Part shown: positions 7,926 through 17,415 of the stretch, piece after piece
Layout of the letters: every line of letters starts with the position of its first letter
Position numbering within the stretch: the first letter of the stretch is position 1
Origin: Bacteroidia bacterium
GTDB taxonomy: Bacteria > Bacteroidota > Bacteroidia > UKL13-3
Assembly (NCBI GenBank): GCA_018058135.1
Contig: JAGPCK010000001.1
Location: 124,617 to 170,295 of the forward strand
DNA length: 45,679 nt
Direction of reading: 5' to 3'
Made by a program: the position numbers and the translations under genes
The notes under the pieces: generated by a model
Told to the model about the DNA's origin: nothing
Seen by the model: only the letters and a program-made list of their open reading frames with translations
Databases searched by the model: none

Positions 7926-9065
7926 ATGTCGAAAGTAGCTCTTATTACGGGAATTACAGGTCAGGATGGTGCTTATCTGGCAGAATTTTTATTGCACAAA
8001 GGATACACCGTTCACGGTATAAAACGCAGAAGCTCATTGTTTAATACCGACAGGATTGACCACCTTTACCAAGACCCTCACGAAAAAAACCTGAAGCTCA
8101 CCCTGCACTACGGTGACCTTACCGATAGCACCAACCTTATTCGCATTATACAGGAAACACAGCCTGACGAAATATATAATCTGGCGGCCATGAGCCACGT
8201 GCACGTGAGTTTTGAAACCCCTGAATACACAGCCAATGCTGATGGTATTGGTACGTTGCGTATTCTGGAAGCCCTGCGCATTTGCGGTTTAACCAATAAA
8301 ACCAAAGTGTATCAGGCATCTACTTCAGAGCTGTATGGCTTGGTGCAAGCCGTTCCTCAAAGTGAGACCACTCCGTTTTACCCGCGCTCGCCTTATGCCG
8401 TAGCTAAAATGTATGCTTACTGGATTACTGTAAACTACCGCGAAGCTTATGGCATGTATGCCTGCAACGGAATACTGTTCAATCATGAATCGCCTATTCG
8501 CGGAGAAACTTTTGTAACCCGCAAGATTACCCGCGCTACAGCTAAGATTGTATTGGGCATGCAGGAAAAACTTTTTCTGGGTAACCTCAATGCGCAACGC
8601 GACTGGGGACATGCCAAAGACTACATAGAGGCCATGTACCTCATTTTACAACAACCTCAACCGGAAGATTATGTAATTGCTACCGGAGTAACCACACATG
8701 TTCGCGACTTTGTGAAAATGGCATTCGAAGATGTGGGTGTACAACTTGAATTTAAAGGAGAGGGAGCAAATGAAAAAGGTATAGTAGCCGGCTTTGATAA
8801 AGCACGTATGGAATACCTGCAAATTTCACCCGATAAACTAAAAATAGGACAAGAAGTAGTTTCAGTTGATCCTCGTTACTTCCGCCCTACGGAGGTTGAT
8901 TTGCTCATAGGCGACCCTACCAAAGCACAAACCAAATTAGGCTGGAAACCCAAATACGATTTACCTGCATTGGTAAACGACATGATGAAAGGTGACCTAA
9001 AGCTGATGAAGAAAGATAAGTACCTGCGTGATGGCGGTTACAAAACCTTAAACTATTTCGAATAG
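7926..9065 (+). CDS. gmd: GDP-mannose 4,6-dehydratase
   Basis: Gmd turns GDP-mannose into GDP-4-keto-6-deoxymannose, the precursor of GDP-fucose and other 6-deoxyhexoses. The 379-residue product starts [20 protein letters not shown], the family's NADP-binding motif. It has ASTSELYG with the catalytic Thr/Ser-Glu, [12 protein letters not shown] with the Tyr-x3-Lys pair, and [21 protein letters not shown], which is diagnostic. The ATG at 7926 was chosen over an in-frame TTG at 7890 because that codon overlaps the predicted -7 box. fcl follows after 29 bases, completing the GDP-L-fucose route. Confidence 0.97.
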   Translation: MSKVALITGITGQDGAYLAEFLLHKGYTVHGIKRRSSLFNTDRIDHLYQDPHEKNLKLTLHYGDLTDSTNLIRIIQETQPDEIYNLAAMSHVHVSFETPEYTANADGIGTLRILEALRICGLTNKTKVYQASTSELYGLVQAVPQSETTPFYPRSPYAVAKMYAYWITVNYREAYGMYACNGILFNHESPIRGETFVTRKITRATAKIVLGMQEKLFLGNLNAQRDWGHAKDYIEAMYLILQQPQPEDYVIATGVTTHVRDFVKMAFEDVGVQLEFKGEGANEKGIVAGFDKARMEYLQISPDKLKIGQEVVSVDPRYFRPTEVDLLIGDPTKAQTKLGWKPKYDLPALVNDMMKGDLKLMKKDKYLRDGGYKTLNYFE

Positions 9066-9094
9066 TAATCATTTCATTTTCCTGACCGTTTTAC

Positions 9095-10027
9095 ATGAAA
9101 TCTAACTCGAAAATATTTGTTGCCGGTTACCGCGGAATGGTGGGTTCTGCCGTGTACCGCAAATTGCAACGTGAAGGGCATACCAACATTGTTGTGCGCA
9201 GTTCTGCTGAGCTTGACCTGAGAGATGCTGCGGCTGTGGAAGCCTTTTTTACTGAGGAAAAACCTGAATATGTTTTTTTAGCTGCGGCCAAAGTGGGCGG
9301 TATTATTGCCAACAACACCTACCGTGCTGATTTCATTTATGAAAACCTGATGATTCAAAACAACGTGATTCATCAAAGTTACAAACACGGGGTAAAAAAA
9401 CTGATGTTCTTCGGTTCATCCTGTATATACCCCAAGATGGCTCCCCAGCCATTAAAAGAAGAATCGCTACTTACCGGCTTGCTCGAACCTACCAACGAGC
9501 CTTATGCCATTGCCAAAATAGCGGGCATCAAAATGTGTGAGGCCTACCGCGACCAATACGGTTGCAATTTTATTTCAGTAATGCCCACCAACCTTTACGG
9601 TTACAATGACAATTACCACCCGGAGAATTCACACGTGTTGCCTGCACTCATCCGCAGGTTTCATGAAGCCAAACGTGACAGCAAAAATGAAGTGACCATC
9701 TGGGGTACCGGTGCACCTTTGAGGGAGTTTTTATTTGCTGATGATTTGGCTGATGCAGCCTACCTGCTGATGCAGGTGTACAACGAAAAGCAATTTGTGA
9801 ACATTGGCAGCGGTGAAGATATTTCCATCAAAGACCTGGCTGATTTGGTCAAACACATTATCGGCTTTAAAGGTGAACTGGTGTTTGATACCACCAAACC
9901 TGACGGTACACCGCGCAAGCTGATGGATGTAAGTAAACTCAAACAAATTGGCTGGATGTATTCCACTTCATTGGAGAAAGGCATACACTTAGCTTACGAG
10001 GACTTTTTAAGTAAGGGTTTAGGGTAA
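9095..10027 (+). CDS. fcl: GDP-L-fucose synthase
   Basis: Fcl (WcaG) is the bifunctional 3,5-epimerase/4-reductase that finishes GDP-L-fucose from the product of Gmd. The 310-residue protein has [14 protein letters not shown] (NADP-binding), the [17 protein letters not shown] active-site stretch, [15 protein letters not shown] with the Tyr-x3-Lys pair, and [27 protein letters not shown], which is specific to the family. Length and order are normal. It sits directly after gmd, so the pair forms a two-gene unit. The gap to the convergent rodA is 107 bp and no clear terminator is seen in it. Confidence 0.97.
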   Translation: MKSNSKIFVAGYRGMVGSAVYRKLQREGHTNIVVRSSAELDLRDAAAVEAFFTEEKPEYVFLAAAKVGGIIANNTYRADFIYENLMIQNNVIHQSYKHGVKKLMFFGSSCIYPKMAPQPLKEESLLTGLLEPTNEPYAIAKIAGIKMCEAYRDQYGCNFISVMPTNLYGYNDNYHPENSHVLPALIRRFHEAKRDSKNEVTIWGTGAPLREFLFADDLADAAYLLMQVYNEKQFVNIGSGEDISIKDLADLVKHIIGFKGELVFDTTKPDGTPRKLMDVSKLKQIGWMYSTSLEKGIHLAYEDFLSKGLG

Positions 10028-10134
10028 AACAAAAAGTTCACACTTACTCTTCAAAAAATAGTTTCAAATCTATTTTATTCATAGTTTTAATTTTTGTTGC
10101 ACGATATAGTGAGTGATATTTAGAAATGGGGAAT

Positions 10135-11409
10135 CTAATAAATACTACCCCGTAACTGATACACCCTGCTGGCATCTAAGCGCAGCAGGATAAAGAGCAA
10201 CACCGTAAAGCTGATGAGCGATGAACCACCGTAGCTGAAAAACGGCAAGGGTATACCAATTACAGGCAACAAACCAATGGTCATTCCTATATTAATGGTG
10301 AAGTGAAAGAAAAGTATACTGGCTACGCAGTACCCGTAAATGCGGTTAAAACGGTTGCGTTGCCGCTCAGCAATAACAATCAATCGTACAAAAAGAACAA
10401 TGAACATCACAATCAAAACTGATGAGCCGACAAAACCATACTCCTCACCCACTGTACAAAAAATAAAATCGGTGCTTTGTTCCGGTACAAAGTTAAATTT
10501 GGTTTGAGTGCCCTCTAAAAATCCTTTACCCAACAAACCGCCCGAGCCAATCGCAATTTTTGATTGGTGTACGTTGTAACCCGCTCCTTTCAAATCCACC
10601 TCTTTCCCCAACAATACATTTACCCTTTGCTGTTGGTGCGGTTGCAATTTGTAAAACAGGTAATCTATTCCTTTGATTAATCCTATGCAGGTAATGAGTA
10701 CTGCTGCAACCAACAGCATTCCCTGTTTGGAGGCCCGCAATAAAAATACAGCTAACAGCGCTAAGCCGATTAGAATGTAGATGAGTACATTGGATGGAAC
10801 TACCAGCGCGAGTACAGATATAATTCCCAGAGCTAGTCCTATAAATAGAATCCAACCCGGCAAACCTTCTCTGTACAATACAAAAATAAAGGAGCAGTAT
10901 ACCAAAGCTGAACCGGTATCATTCTGCGCCAGAATTACTGCCATAGGCAACATAATAATGGCTGCCACATACCACCAATGTTTTTTATCTTTTAAACTAA
11001 AGTCAAAATGACTCATGTATCGGGCCAGTGTGAGCGCGGTAGCAAACTTGGCAAACTCAGCCGGCTGCAAACGGAAGCTGCCTATTTCAAACCAGGCATG
11101 TGCCCCTTTTACTTCTTTACTGAAAAACAATACGGCAATGTTCAACACAATCATCAAACCATACAGGCCGTAAGAAAATGCATAGAAGAATTTATCATCT
11201 ACCAGCATAATCATTAACGCAATAAATGCGGAAATGCCTATCCAGATAAGTTGCTTACCGTAGCTTTGTGAAATATCAAAAATACTGGCATGATCGGCCT
11301 CGTAAACTGCCGCATAAATATTTATCCATCCTGCCAAAACAAACAGGAAATAAATGAGTAGTGTAAGCCAATCAATGTGCTGGCTTTGCAGCTGACTTTC
11401 CTGCTTCAT
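10135..11409 (-). CDS. rodA: RodA, SEDS peptidoglycan glycosyltransferase
   Basis: RodA polymerises lipid II glycan strands in the elongasome. The 424-residue protein has about ten membrane helices. Its SEDS signatures include FEIGSFRLQPAEFAKFA, the GNxTDFIF-like FVPEQSTDFIFCTVGEEYGF, and the C-terminal GIPLPFFSYGGSSLISF. It is the last gene of the mreB-mreC-mreD-mrdA-rodA operon. Its start at 11409 lies 38 bases inside mrdA, so the two overlap and are likely coupled, matching the known RodA-PBP2 partnership. Length is slightly above the E. coli protein, as is common in Bacteroidota. Confidence 0.96.
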   Translation of the reverse strand: MKQESQLQSQHIDWLTLLIYFLFVLAGWINIYAAVYEADHASIFDISQSYGKQLIWIGISAFIALMIMLVDDKFFYAFSYGLYGLMIVLNIAVLFFSKEVKGAHAWFEIGSFRLQPAEFAKFATALTLARYMSHFDFSLKDKKHWWYVAAIIMLPMAVILAQNDTGSALVYCSFIFVLYREGLPGWILFIGLALGIISVLALVVPSNVLIYILIGLALLAVFLLRASKQGMLLVAAVLITCIGLIKGIDYLFYKLQPHQQQRVNVLLGKEVDLKGAGYNVHQSKIAIGSGGLLGKGFLEGTQTKFNFVPEQSTDFIFCTVGEEYGFVGSSVLIVMFIVLFVRLIVIAERQRNRFNRIYGYCVASILFFHFTINIGMTIGLLPVIGIPLPFFSYGGSSLISFTVLLFILLRLDASRVYQLRGSIY

Positions 11410-13243
11410 CGGTTACTGGTTTGGGGTGAATCAAATCGGCTTTCACCATACGCTCTTCGAGCCATGCACGTGTGATGGTATCCGTTAAATATTTCTCAAT
11501 CATCAGGCTCGCAATAGGTGCTGCCCACGTGGCTCCGAACCCTGCATTCTCCACTACTACGGCTATGGCAATTTTAGGATTATCGCGTGGGGCAAATGCA
11601 AAAAATACCGAGTGATCTTTACCGTGCGGGTTTTGCGCAGTACCTGTTTTTCCGCACACTATAATGTCTTTCATCATGGCTACACGGGCGGTGCCCCGTT
11701 CCACCACATCCTGCATGGCGTCTACAATAATTCCGTAGTAGCCGGTATCAACCGTAGTGTAGTGGCGCTTGGTATACTCCGGTCGGTTGAGTTTGGTTCC
11801 TTCAATAGCTTTTACAATGTGCGGGGTAATGTAATAGCCGCGGTTGGCCAATATAGCGGTAACGTTGGCCATCTGTAAAGGTGTTATACCCAACTCTCCT
11901 TGTCCTATACCCAATGAAATGGTTGTGGAAGATTTCCAATGGTAACGACCGTAAATTTTATCGTAGTACTCAGGCGATGGTACGTTGCCCATCCCTTCTC
12001 CGGGTAAATCAATGCCCATGCGTTGTCCGAGTCCGAAACTCATTACGTGTTCTCTCCACTTTCTATAAGCCGCTTCTGAGTTGGGGTAACGTTTGTTGTC
12101 AATTACTGAACGGTACACATTACAAAAATAGGCGTTACAGGAAACCGCAATACCCGGACGAAGCGGTAAAGGAGAAGAGTGCGGGTGACAACCCACTTTA
12201 ATGCTTCCCATGCGGTAGCCACCACCACAATAGTAACTGGTGTTCTCATTAAGCACACCTTCTTTCTGGCCTATCAGTGCCATAATAATTTTAAAGATAG
12301 AGCCCGGTGGATAGGGTGCGGCAATGGGTCTGTTAAACAAAGGTTTTTGAGGGTCGCGCAACAGACGCATGTAATTGTTTCCGCGTTCACGACCTATAAA
12401 CAAATTGGGATCGTACGTGGGATTACTAATGAGCGCAAGTATTTCTCCTGTGGAAGGTTCAATGGCCACCACACTACCCCGTTTATTCTGAATAAGTTTT
12501 TCACCGTACTCCTGCAACTGGTGGTCAAGTGTCGTAGTGATGTTTAATCCGGCAACTGAAGCGGTATCAAACAAACCGTCTTTGTACCTGCCCTGCGTTC
12601 GGTTGTGTACATCAACCAAAACATATTTGATACCCCGTGTTCCGCGCAGCACATCTTCATACGAGCGCTCTATGCCGCTTACTCCGTAATAATCGCCCAT
12701 GCGGTAATAGCCACTCGATTGTTCAATAATTTTATCGGTTACCTCACCTATGTAACCCATTACGTGAGCGGCATTGTTGTACACGTATTTTCTATCGGTG
12801 CGTGTTTCTACGTAAAAGCCCGGAAAGTCAAAAAGCTTTTCCTGAAAGGCAGCATAAACCGGTATAGTCAATTGTTTCTCAAAAACTGATGCCCGGTAAC
12901 GCGAGTAACCTTTGCTGTTTTTTATTTTAGTGAACCTGCGTATAAATTCTTCTTTGGTAATACCCAATACGTCACAAAAACTGTTGGTGTCTAAATCTTT
13001 CAACCGCTCAGGCACTACCATTAAATCATAAATGGCATCGTTGTAAATGAGTAGTTGTCCGTTGCGGTCATACACCAATCCACGGGCGGGGTATACCACC
13101 ACCTCATTGAGCACGTTGTTGCGCGCAAACTGCACATAGGTTTCATCCACTACCTGCAACCAGAACAGGCGCAGCAAAAAGATGAGACCTATGGTAACAA
13201 ATATGATGTATAACGTAACACGTTTGGATGCTGCATCAATCAT
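11372..13243 (-). CDS. mrdA: Penicillin-binding protein 2, elongasome transpeptidase
   Basis: PBP2 cross-links peptidoglycan during cell elongation with RodA. The 623-residue protein has one N-terminal membrane helix (about 10-30), a dimerisation/pedestal region with YPARGLVYDRNG (51-62), and a transpeptidase domain with Ser315-x-x-Lys318 in PGSIFK, Ser368-Cys-Asn370, and Lys532-Thr-Gly534 in CGKTGTAQ. Those are the three class B PBP motifs. Its N-terminus overlaps mreD by eight bases and its C-terminus overlaps rodA by 38. The extra C-terminal tail after the KTG region is modest and basic. The assignment is secure from motifs and from the operon. Confidence 0.97.
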   Translation of the reverse strand: MIDAASKRVTLYIIFVTIGLIFLLRLFWLQVVDETYVQFARNNVLNEVVVYPARGLVYDRNGQLLIYNDAIYDLMVVPERLKDLDTNSFCDVLGITKEEFIRRFTKIKNSKGYSRYRASVFEKQLTIPVYAAFQEKLFDFPGFYVETRTDRKYVYNNAAHVMGYIGEVTDKIIEQSSGYYRMGDYYGVSGIERSYEDVLRGTRGIKYVLVDVHNRTQGRYKDGLFDTASVAGLNITTTLDHQLQEYGEKLIQNKRGSVVAIEPSTGEILALISNPTYDPNLFIGRERGNNYMRLLRDPQKPLFNRPIAAPYPPGSIFKIIMALIGQKEGVLNENTSYYCGGGYRMGSIKVGCHPHSSPLPLRPGIAVSCNAYFCNVYRSVIDNKRYPNSEAAYRKWREHVMSFGLGQRMGIDLPGEGMGNVPSPEYYDKIYGRYHWKSSTTISLGIGQGELGITPLQMANVTAILANRGYYITPHIVKAIEGTKLNRPEYTKRHYTTVDTGYYGIIVDAMQDVVERGTARVAMMKDIIVCGKTGTAQNPHGKDHSVFFAFAPRDNPKIAIAVVVENAGFGATWAAPIASLMIEKYLTDTITRAWLEERMVKADLIHPKPVTDEAGKSAAKPAH

Positions 13244-13757
13244 CGGAAGGTTTTACGGTAAAGAATAGGAACTGTGCCAGAATTATCATCAGCAAACTTA
13301 CTGCTGAGCTGTATAACACGCGTTGCATGGTGGCAAAAAATTCTTTGGTGCTGTATATCTCCAGAAAGAAAAGCGAACAATGGTGTACAAAAATAAGTGA
13401 GGCAGCATACGTAAAGAACCATATAAAACCCTTGTTGGCAATGTTGGGTTCAATGTTGGCATCAAAATCTTCTTTATTGAGTGAAGCAGAAAGTATACGC
13501 GGACGAAGGTATCCCAGCAGGGTGGTAGCAAACATGTGTATACCCACTGTGCTGGAGAACATATCCATTACGGCACCTAATAAAAAACCTATAACCAGAC
13601 TTTGCCACTTAGGCACGTTTACCTTCAACATCATCAACAGCAATATGTAGATGTACGGGTTAACATAGGACGACAGGTTGACGTTGTTCACGATAAGCAC
13701 CTGAACAAACAACAACAGTATCAACCGTAGCGTATGTTTCAGCAGCTCATTGATCAT
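13236..13757 (-). CDS. mreD: Rod shape-determining membrane protein MreD
   Basis: MreD is a small integral membrane protein that links MreC with RodA/PBP2. The 173-residue product is almost wholly hydrophobic with about five membrane helices, with IGFLLGAVMDMFSSTVGIHMFATTLLGYLRPRIL in the middle resembling the MreD core (split here only for description). It overlaps mreC by 11 bases and mrdA by eight. MreD sequences diverge strongly, so the call rests largely on size, topology and position in the mre operon. Confidence 0.9.
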   Translation of the reverse strand: MINELLKHTLRLILLLFVQVLIVNNVNLSSYVNPYIYILLLMMLKVNVPKWQSLVIGFLLGAVMDMFSSTVGIHMFATTLLGYLRPRILSASLNKEDFDANIEPNIANKGFIWFFTYAASLIFVHHCSLFFLEIYSTKEFFATMQRVLYSSAVSLLMIILAQFLFFTVKPSDD

Positions 13758-14592
13758 CGGGAAGTTTTATTTTAGTGAGTATCTCCAGCGAGTCCATCTC
13801 TTCCTTGAAAAAATTATTGATGATGTACACCGAAGTGAGGTTGCTGAAGTTGGTGGACATGCGCACTTTAATGGTGTGAAAATTATCTCCGGCTTCCAGA
13901 CTGTGGGCCTGTACTTCGCCTACCGGTATGTTCTCAGGAAATATAGTAGAGTAACCGCTGGTTACTATCTTTTTCCCGTTGGCCACCTGCACGTGTTTAT
14001 TTACATCATAGAGGCGACACACTGTAGGATCATTTCCATCCCACACCAATGAACCGAAGGCATTATCATCCGCAATTCGCGCACTTATTTTAGCATTGCT
14101 ATTTAAAACAGAAAGTACCGTACAAAAATTTTCGGAGGTAGCCATCACAATACCTACTATACCGTTGTCGCAAATTACACCCATCTGGGTTTTAACCCCG
14201 TGGGCCGCTCCTCTGTTCAGCGTAATGTAGTTGTTGCGTTTGTTAATGGAGTTGTTGAGCACTTTGGCTGCGATATAGGTATACTGTTGTTTGTAAATGG
14301 TATCGTTAACTTTAAAGTCTCTTATCTCGTTATTGTAATACGAAGTAAACAACTCTGATCGCAACCGGGCATTCTCCAGTTGTAGGCTGTCATTAATCTG
14401 CCGGAGCCTGAAATACGATTTAAAGTTGGCTACCATGCTGTAAGCCTGTCCTGAAACTCCGTTGGAAAAATTTATGAAACTGGCACGCTGATATGTGTTG
14501 TACTGATAAATCAGATACAACGAAAAAAATTCCAGCACCAGAAAAAGGATGAAATTGTAATACTTGTATAGAAAAACAATGATGTTTCTCAT
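13747..14592 (-). CDS. mreC: Rod shape-determining protein MreC
   Basis: MreC is a periplasmic scaffold anchored by one N-terminal helix; it binds PBP2 and activates RodA. The 281-residue protein has a membrane anchor at about 10-30, a coiled-coil zone near 60-95 (YFRLRQINDSLQLENARLRSE), and beta-barrel domains with KRNNYITLNRGAAHGV, GVICDNGIVGIV, and SARIADDNAFGSLVWDG, which are typical of MreC. The gene follows mreB after 16 bases and overlaps mreD. The C-terminal extension after the beta domain is longer than in E. coli-type proteins, though ordinary for Bacteroidota. Confidence 0.95.
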   Translation of the reverse strand: MRNIIVFLYKYYNFILFLVLEFFSLYLIYQYNTYQRASFINFSNGVSGQAYSMVANFKSYFRLRQINDSLQLENARLRSELFTSYYNNEIRDFKVNDTIYKQQYTYIAAKVLNNSINKRNNYITLNRGAAHGVKTQMGVICDNGIVGIVMATSENFCTVLSVLNSNAKISARIADDNAFGSLVWDGNDPTVCRLYDVNKHVQVANGKKIVTSGYSTIFPENIPVGEVQAHSLEAGDNFHTIKVRMSTNFSNLTSVYIINNFFKEEMDSLEILTKIKLPDDQ

Positions 14593-14608
14593 GCAACGGA
14601 AGTGCGCA

Positions 14609-15631
14609 TTAAGTCATGAGATTTTTGAACACGTGCAGGTTTTTTAAAGCAATACCTGTTCCGCGTACAACTGCTCTCAGCGGGTCTTCGGCTACATGTA
14701 CCTGCAGTTTTGTTTTTGCAGAGATTCGCTTGTCCAATCCGCGCAGCAACGCACCTCCACCGGTAAGGTAAAGGCCGGTTTGGTAAATATCTGCCGACAA
14801 TTCAGGTGGTGTTAACTCCAAGGCACGCAATACCGCTTCTTCAATTTTGGTAATGGATTTATCGAGTGCCTGAGCAATTTCGCTGTACGATACTTTAATC
14901 TGCTTGGGCAAACCCGTCATCAAATCTCTTCCGTTTACTTCATAATCAGCCGGAGGATTTTCTAATTCAGACAAAGCCGCTCCTACTTCAATTTTAATTC
15001 GCTCTGCACTGCGCTCACCAATCAACAGGTTGTGTTGCCTGCGCATGTAATCTACAATATCATCGGTAAACTCATCTCCCGCCACACGTATGGACTGGTC
15101 GCACACAATACCGGCCAATGCAATTACAGCAATCTCCGTTGTACCACCGCCAATGTCAATCACCATGTTACCCATTGGTTCAAACACATCTATGCCAATA
15201 CCGATTGCGGCTGCCATAGGCTCATGAATCAGGTAAACTTCTTTGGCTCCGGCACGTTCAGCAGAATCTTTTACCGCGCGTTTTTCCACCTCTGTAATGC
15301 CCGATGGAATACAAATAACCATGCGCAACTGCGGATTGAACAATTTATTTTTGGTACTGATCATTTTAATCAGCCCTCTGATCATGTGCTCGGCAGCGTT
15401 AAAATCAGCAATAACACCGTCTTTCAACGGACGAATGGTTTTGATATCCTCGTGTACCTTACCATGCATTTGCATGGCCTGGTTACCCACAGCAATTACG
15501 TTTCCGGTGGTGCGGTTAATGGCAATAATAGACGGTTCGTCTACCACCACCTTGTCTTTATGTATAATCAGCGTATTGGCTGTACCTAAGTCAATAGCTA
15601 ATTCCTGCGTCAAAAAAGTGAAAACACTCAT
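14609..15631 (-). CDS. mreB: Actin-like cell-shape protein MreB
   Basis: MreB polymerises along the membrane and steers the elongasome. The 340-residue product begins MSVFTFLTQELAIDLGTANTL, the phosphate-1 loop of actin-like ATPases, and contains GNMVIDIGGGTTEIAVI (phosphate-2) and LYLTGGGALLRGLDKRI (adenosine loop). The ATG at 15631 was chosen over an upstream in-frame start at 15691 because the family starts directly before the actin-like fold. It leads the cell-shape operon. No clear TAnnTTTG box was found in its 180-bp upstream gap, although TTG-containing near-matches occur there. Confidence 0.97.
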   Translation of the reverse strand: MSVFTFLTQELAIDLGTANTLIIHKDKVVVDEPSIIAINRTTGNVIAVGNQAMQMHGKVHEDIKTIRPLKDGVIADFNAAEHMIRGLIKMISTKNKLFNPQLRMVICIPSGITEVEKRAVKDSAERAGAKEVYLIHEPMAAAIGIGIDVFEPMGNMVIDIGGGTTEIAVIALAGIVCDQSIRVAGDEFTDDIVDYMRRQHNLLIGERSAERIKIEVGAALSELENPPADYEVNGRDLMTGLPKQIKVSYSEIAQALDKSITKIEEAVLRALELTPPELSADIYQTGLYLTGGGALLRGLDKRISAKTKLQVHVAEDPLRAVVRGTGIALKNLHVFKNLMT

Positions 15632-15794
15632 GCTGTAATTTGGAAAATGATGATTTGAAAAGCGTACGCAAATTACGTGTTTTAAAAGCAAAATAACGGC
15701 CCGTCAAAAAATAATTTACACCAGAAATCAACATTTACATCTCAACTCTTTTAAAGCAAAACAAAGCCTAAACCCTGTTTCTGCCGAAAATCGT

Positions 15795-15802
15795 TATTTT
15801 TG
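15795..15802 (+). promoter_or_regulatory. -7 box (TATTTTTG) just before the HPt gene
   Basis: TATTTTTG fits TAnnTTTG. It ends 10 bases before the ATG at 15812, so the leader would be only a few bases long. This favours the ATG over the in-frame TTG at 15800, which lies inside the box. No good -33 match is seen. Confidence 0.4.
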
Positions 15803-15811
15803 TTTCCCTTT

Positions 15812-16168
15812 ATGGTTTTAAATCAGCAAACACTTGCCCAGCCACTGTTGGATGATCAACGCATCAGCCGTTTGAAAAATACAGATGAAGACCATGCATT
15901 TTACATTGAAATGGTGGAACTGTTTGAACTGCGTACCTCTGAGCTTATTGAGGAGATTTCAAAAGAAATAAACGGGGAGAGAAAAGATATAAAACCTCAG
16001 CTGCACAAGTTAAAGGGTATCAGTTTCTCTTTAGGTGCAAACCGATTGGCAGAGGTTTGTAAAGAACTGGAGGTTATAGCTGAGCAAGGAAATATTGACC
16101 CCTCTGTTGTGGGTTTGCTCACTGAAACCATTAATGCAACACTTGCCGCACAAAAGGCACAGCTTTAA
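15812..16168 (+). CDS. Stand-alone histidine phosphotransfer (HPt) protein
   Basis: The 118-residue helical protein carries the HPt motif LHKLKGISFSLGANRLAEVC, with His65 as the likely phospho-accepting residue. HPt proteins relay phosphate between receiver domains in phosphorelays. No histidine kinase or response regulator is encoded nearby, so it is an orphan and its partners must lie elsewhere. Its 3' end overlaps the end of convergent waaA by four bases. The canonical HPt core is HxxKG, and here HKLKG matches. The start was set at the ATG at 15812. The fold call is good; the pathway is unknown. Confidence 0.82.
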   Translation: MVLNQQTLAQPLLDDQRISRLKNTDEDHAFYIEMVELFELRTSELIEEISKEINGERKDIKPQLHKLKGISFSLGANRLAEVCKELEVIAEQGNIDPSVVGLLTETINATLAAQKAQL

Positions 16169-17412
16169 TGCAACGCGGCAATCCGCTCTACCACACTCAC
16201 TACTTTATCTGTTGCCCCTGATTGTGAAAGTACAAAATGTTTGCATGCCTGTGATGCCTGCCGGTACTGTTTATCAAACCTACCAAGCACGTTGAGTGTA
16301 TGTTCCAGTTCTTTGTATGTATGTACCTCAAATGCTCCACCTGCCTTGCACAACGCAGCTGCTTCCCAAAACTTGTTGTGTTTAGGGCCAAAAATAACCG
16401 GAAGGCCGAAGGCGGCAGCTTCCAGAATATTGTGTAACCCTTTACCAAATGCACCGCCCACTATGGCTATATCGCCATACCGGTAGGCCCTGGCCAGTAA
16501 ACCGATGCTGTCTATAATGAGTACGTTAGCCGTTGAGGAATTATTGATTTCACTGAATAAAACGGCCTCCGGAAAGAGACTTTGAATCTGCTGAATGTGT
16601 GCCGCACTAATGTCATGTGGTGCTATAATCAGTTTAACTCCCGCGGGTTGGTGTTTTACCCACCACTGCTGTAGCCACTTCTCTTCTGTTGGCCATGAAC
16701 TTCCGGCTATTACAATCCTGTTGCCTGATTTGAATTCTTCCAGTTGTGGTATGCTTTCAGCCGCTGTAGTGGTTTGTATCACACGGTCAAAACGGGTATC
16801 TCCGCTAAAGTGTACCTCGTTTAGGTTCAAGTGTCCGGCCAACAACAACGACTCCTCATTCTGCACAAAAATGGCCGTAAACTTCCGCAGAAAACCGGTA
16901 AAAAAACTACCTGCTAACGGATGAAAAAATAACTGCGACTCCCGAAAAACAGCCGAAAGTAAAAACAACGGAATGTTGCGCTGCCGTATAGCATTGATGT
17001 AATGCAGCCAGAATTCATACTTGACAAAAAACACCATCTGCGGCTGTACCAAATCTAAAAATTCAGCAGCATGGGTTGCGCTGTCATTGGGCAGGTAAAA
17101 AACATAGTCACACAACTCATCCTGCTTTTTTATGTTGTACCCTGATGGTGAAAAGAAGGTGACAAAAAACCGGTAGTCGGGATACTGAGAACGCAAGCGC
17201 AACATTACAGGCTTGCCCTGCTCAAACTCACCTAATGAAGCGAAATGAAACCAGATGCGTTTTTCTTTTTTGCCTTCCAGTTGTTGCGCTATACGGGGGA
17301 GTAAATCAACGCGTCCGTTTATAAAATCACGGGCTTTGTCAGAAAACAGAGCCGCCAGTTTAACCAGCAAAAAATATCCCTGTGTACCTATATTGTAAAG
17401 CAGGAACCACAT
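16165..17412 (-). CDS. waaA: 3-deoxy-D-manno-octulosonic acid (Kdo) transferase
   Basis: WaaA (KdtA) transfers Kdo from CMP-Kdo to lipid A precursor, starting the LPS core; it is anchored at the inner membrane. The 415-residue protein has an N-terminal hydrophobic anchor (about 1-22), RIWFHFASLGEFEQGKPV with the catalytic-base candidate Glu62, the VFFVKYEFWLHYI segment, SGDTRFDRV, and a C-terminal GT-B half with AIVGGAFGKGLHNILEAAAFGLPVIFGP-type nucleotide binding. These match the family. It sits three bases after the barrel protein gene upstream. In Bacteroidota a single WaaA is usual. Confidence 0.95.
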   Translation of the reverse strand: MWFLLYNIGTQGYFLLVKLAALFSDKARDFINGRVDLLPRIAQQLEGKKEKRIWFHFASLGEFEQGKPVMLRLRSQYPDYRFFVTFFSPSGYNIKKQDELCDYVFYLPNDSATHAAEFLDLVQPQMVFFVKYEFWLHYINAIRQRNIPLFLLSAVFRESQLFFHPLAGSFFTGFLRKFTAIFVQNEESLLLAGHLNLNEVHFSGDTRFDRVIQTTTAAESIPQLEEFKSGNRIVIAGSSWPTEEKWLQQWWVKHQPAGVKLIIAPHDISAAHIQQIQSLFPEAVLFSEINNSSTANVLIIDSIGLLARAYRYGDIAIVGGAFGKGLHNILEAAAFGLPVIFGPKHNKFWEAAALCKAGGAFEVHTYKELEHTLNVLGRFDKQYRQASQACKHFVLSQSGATDKVVSVVERIAALH

Positions 17413-17415
17413 GAA

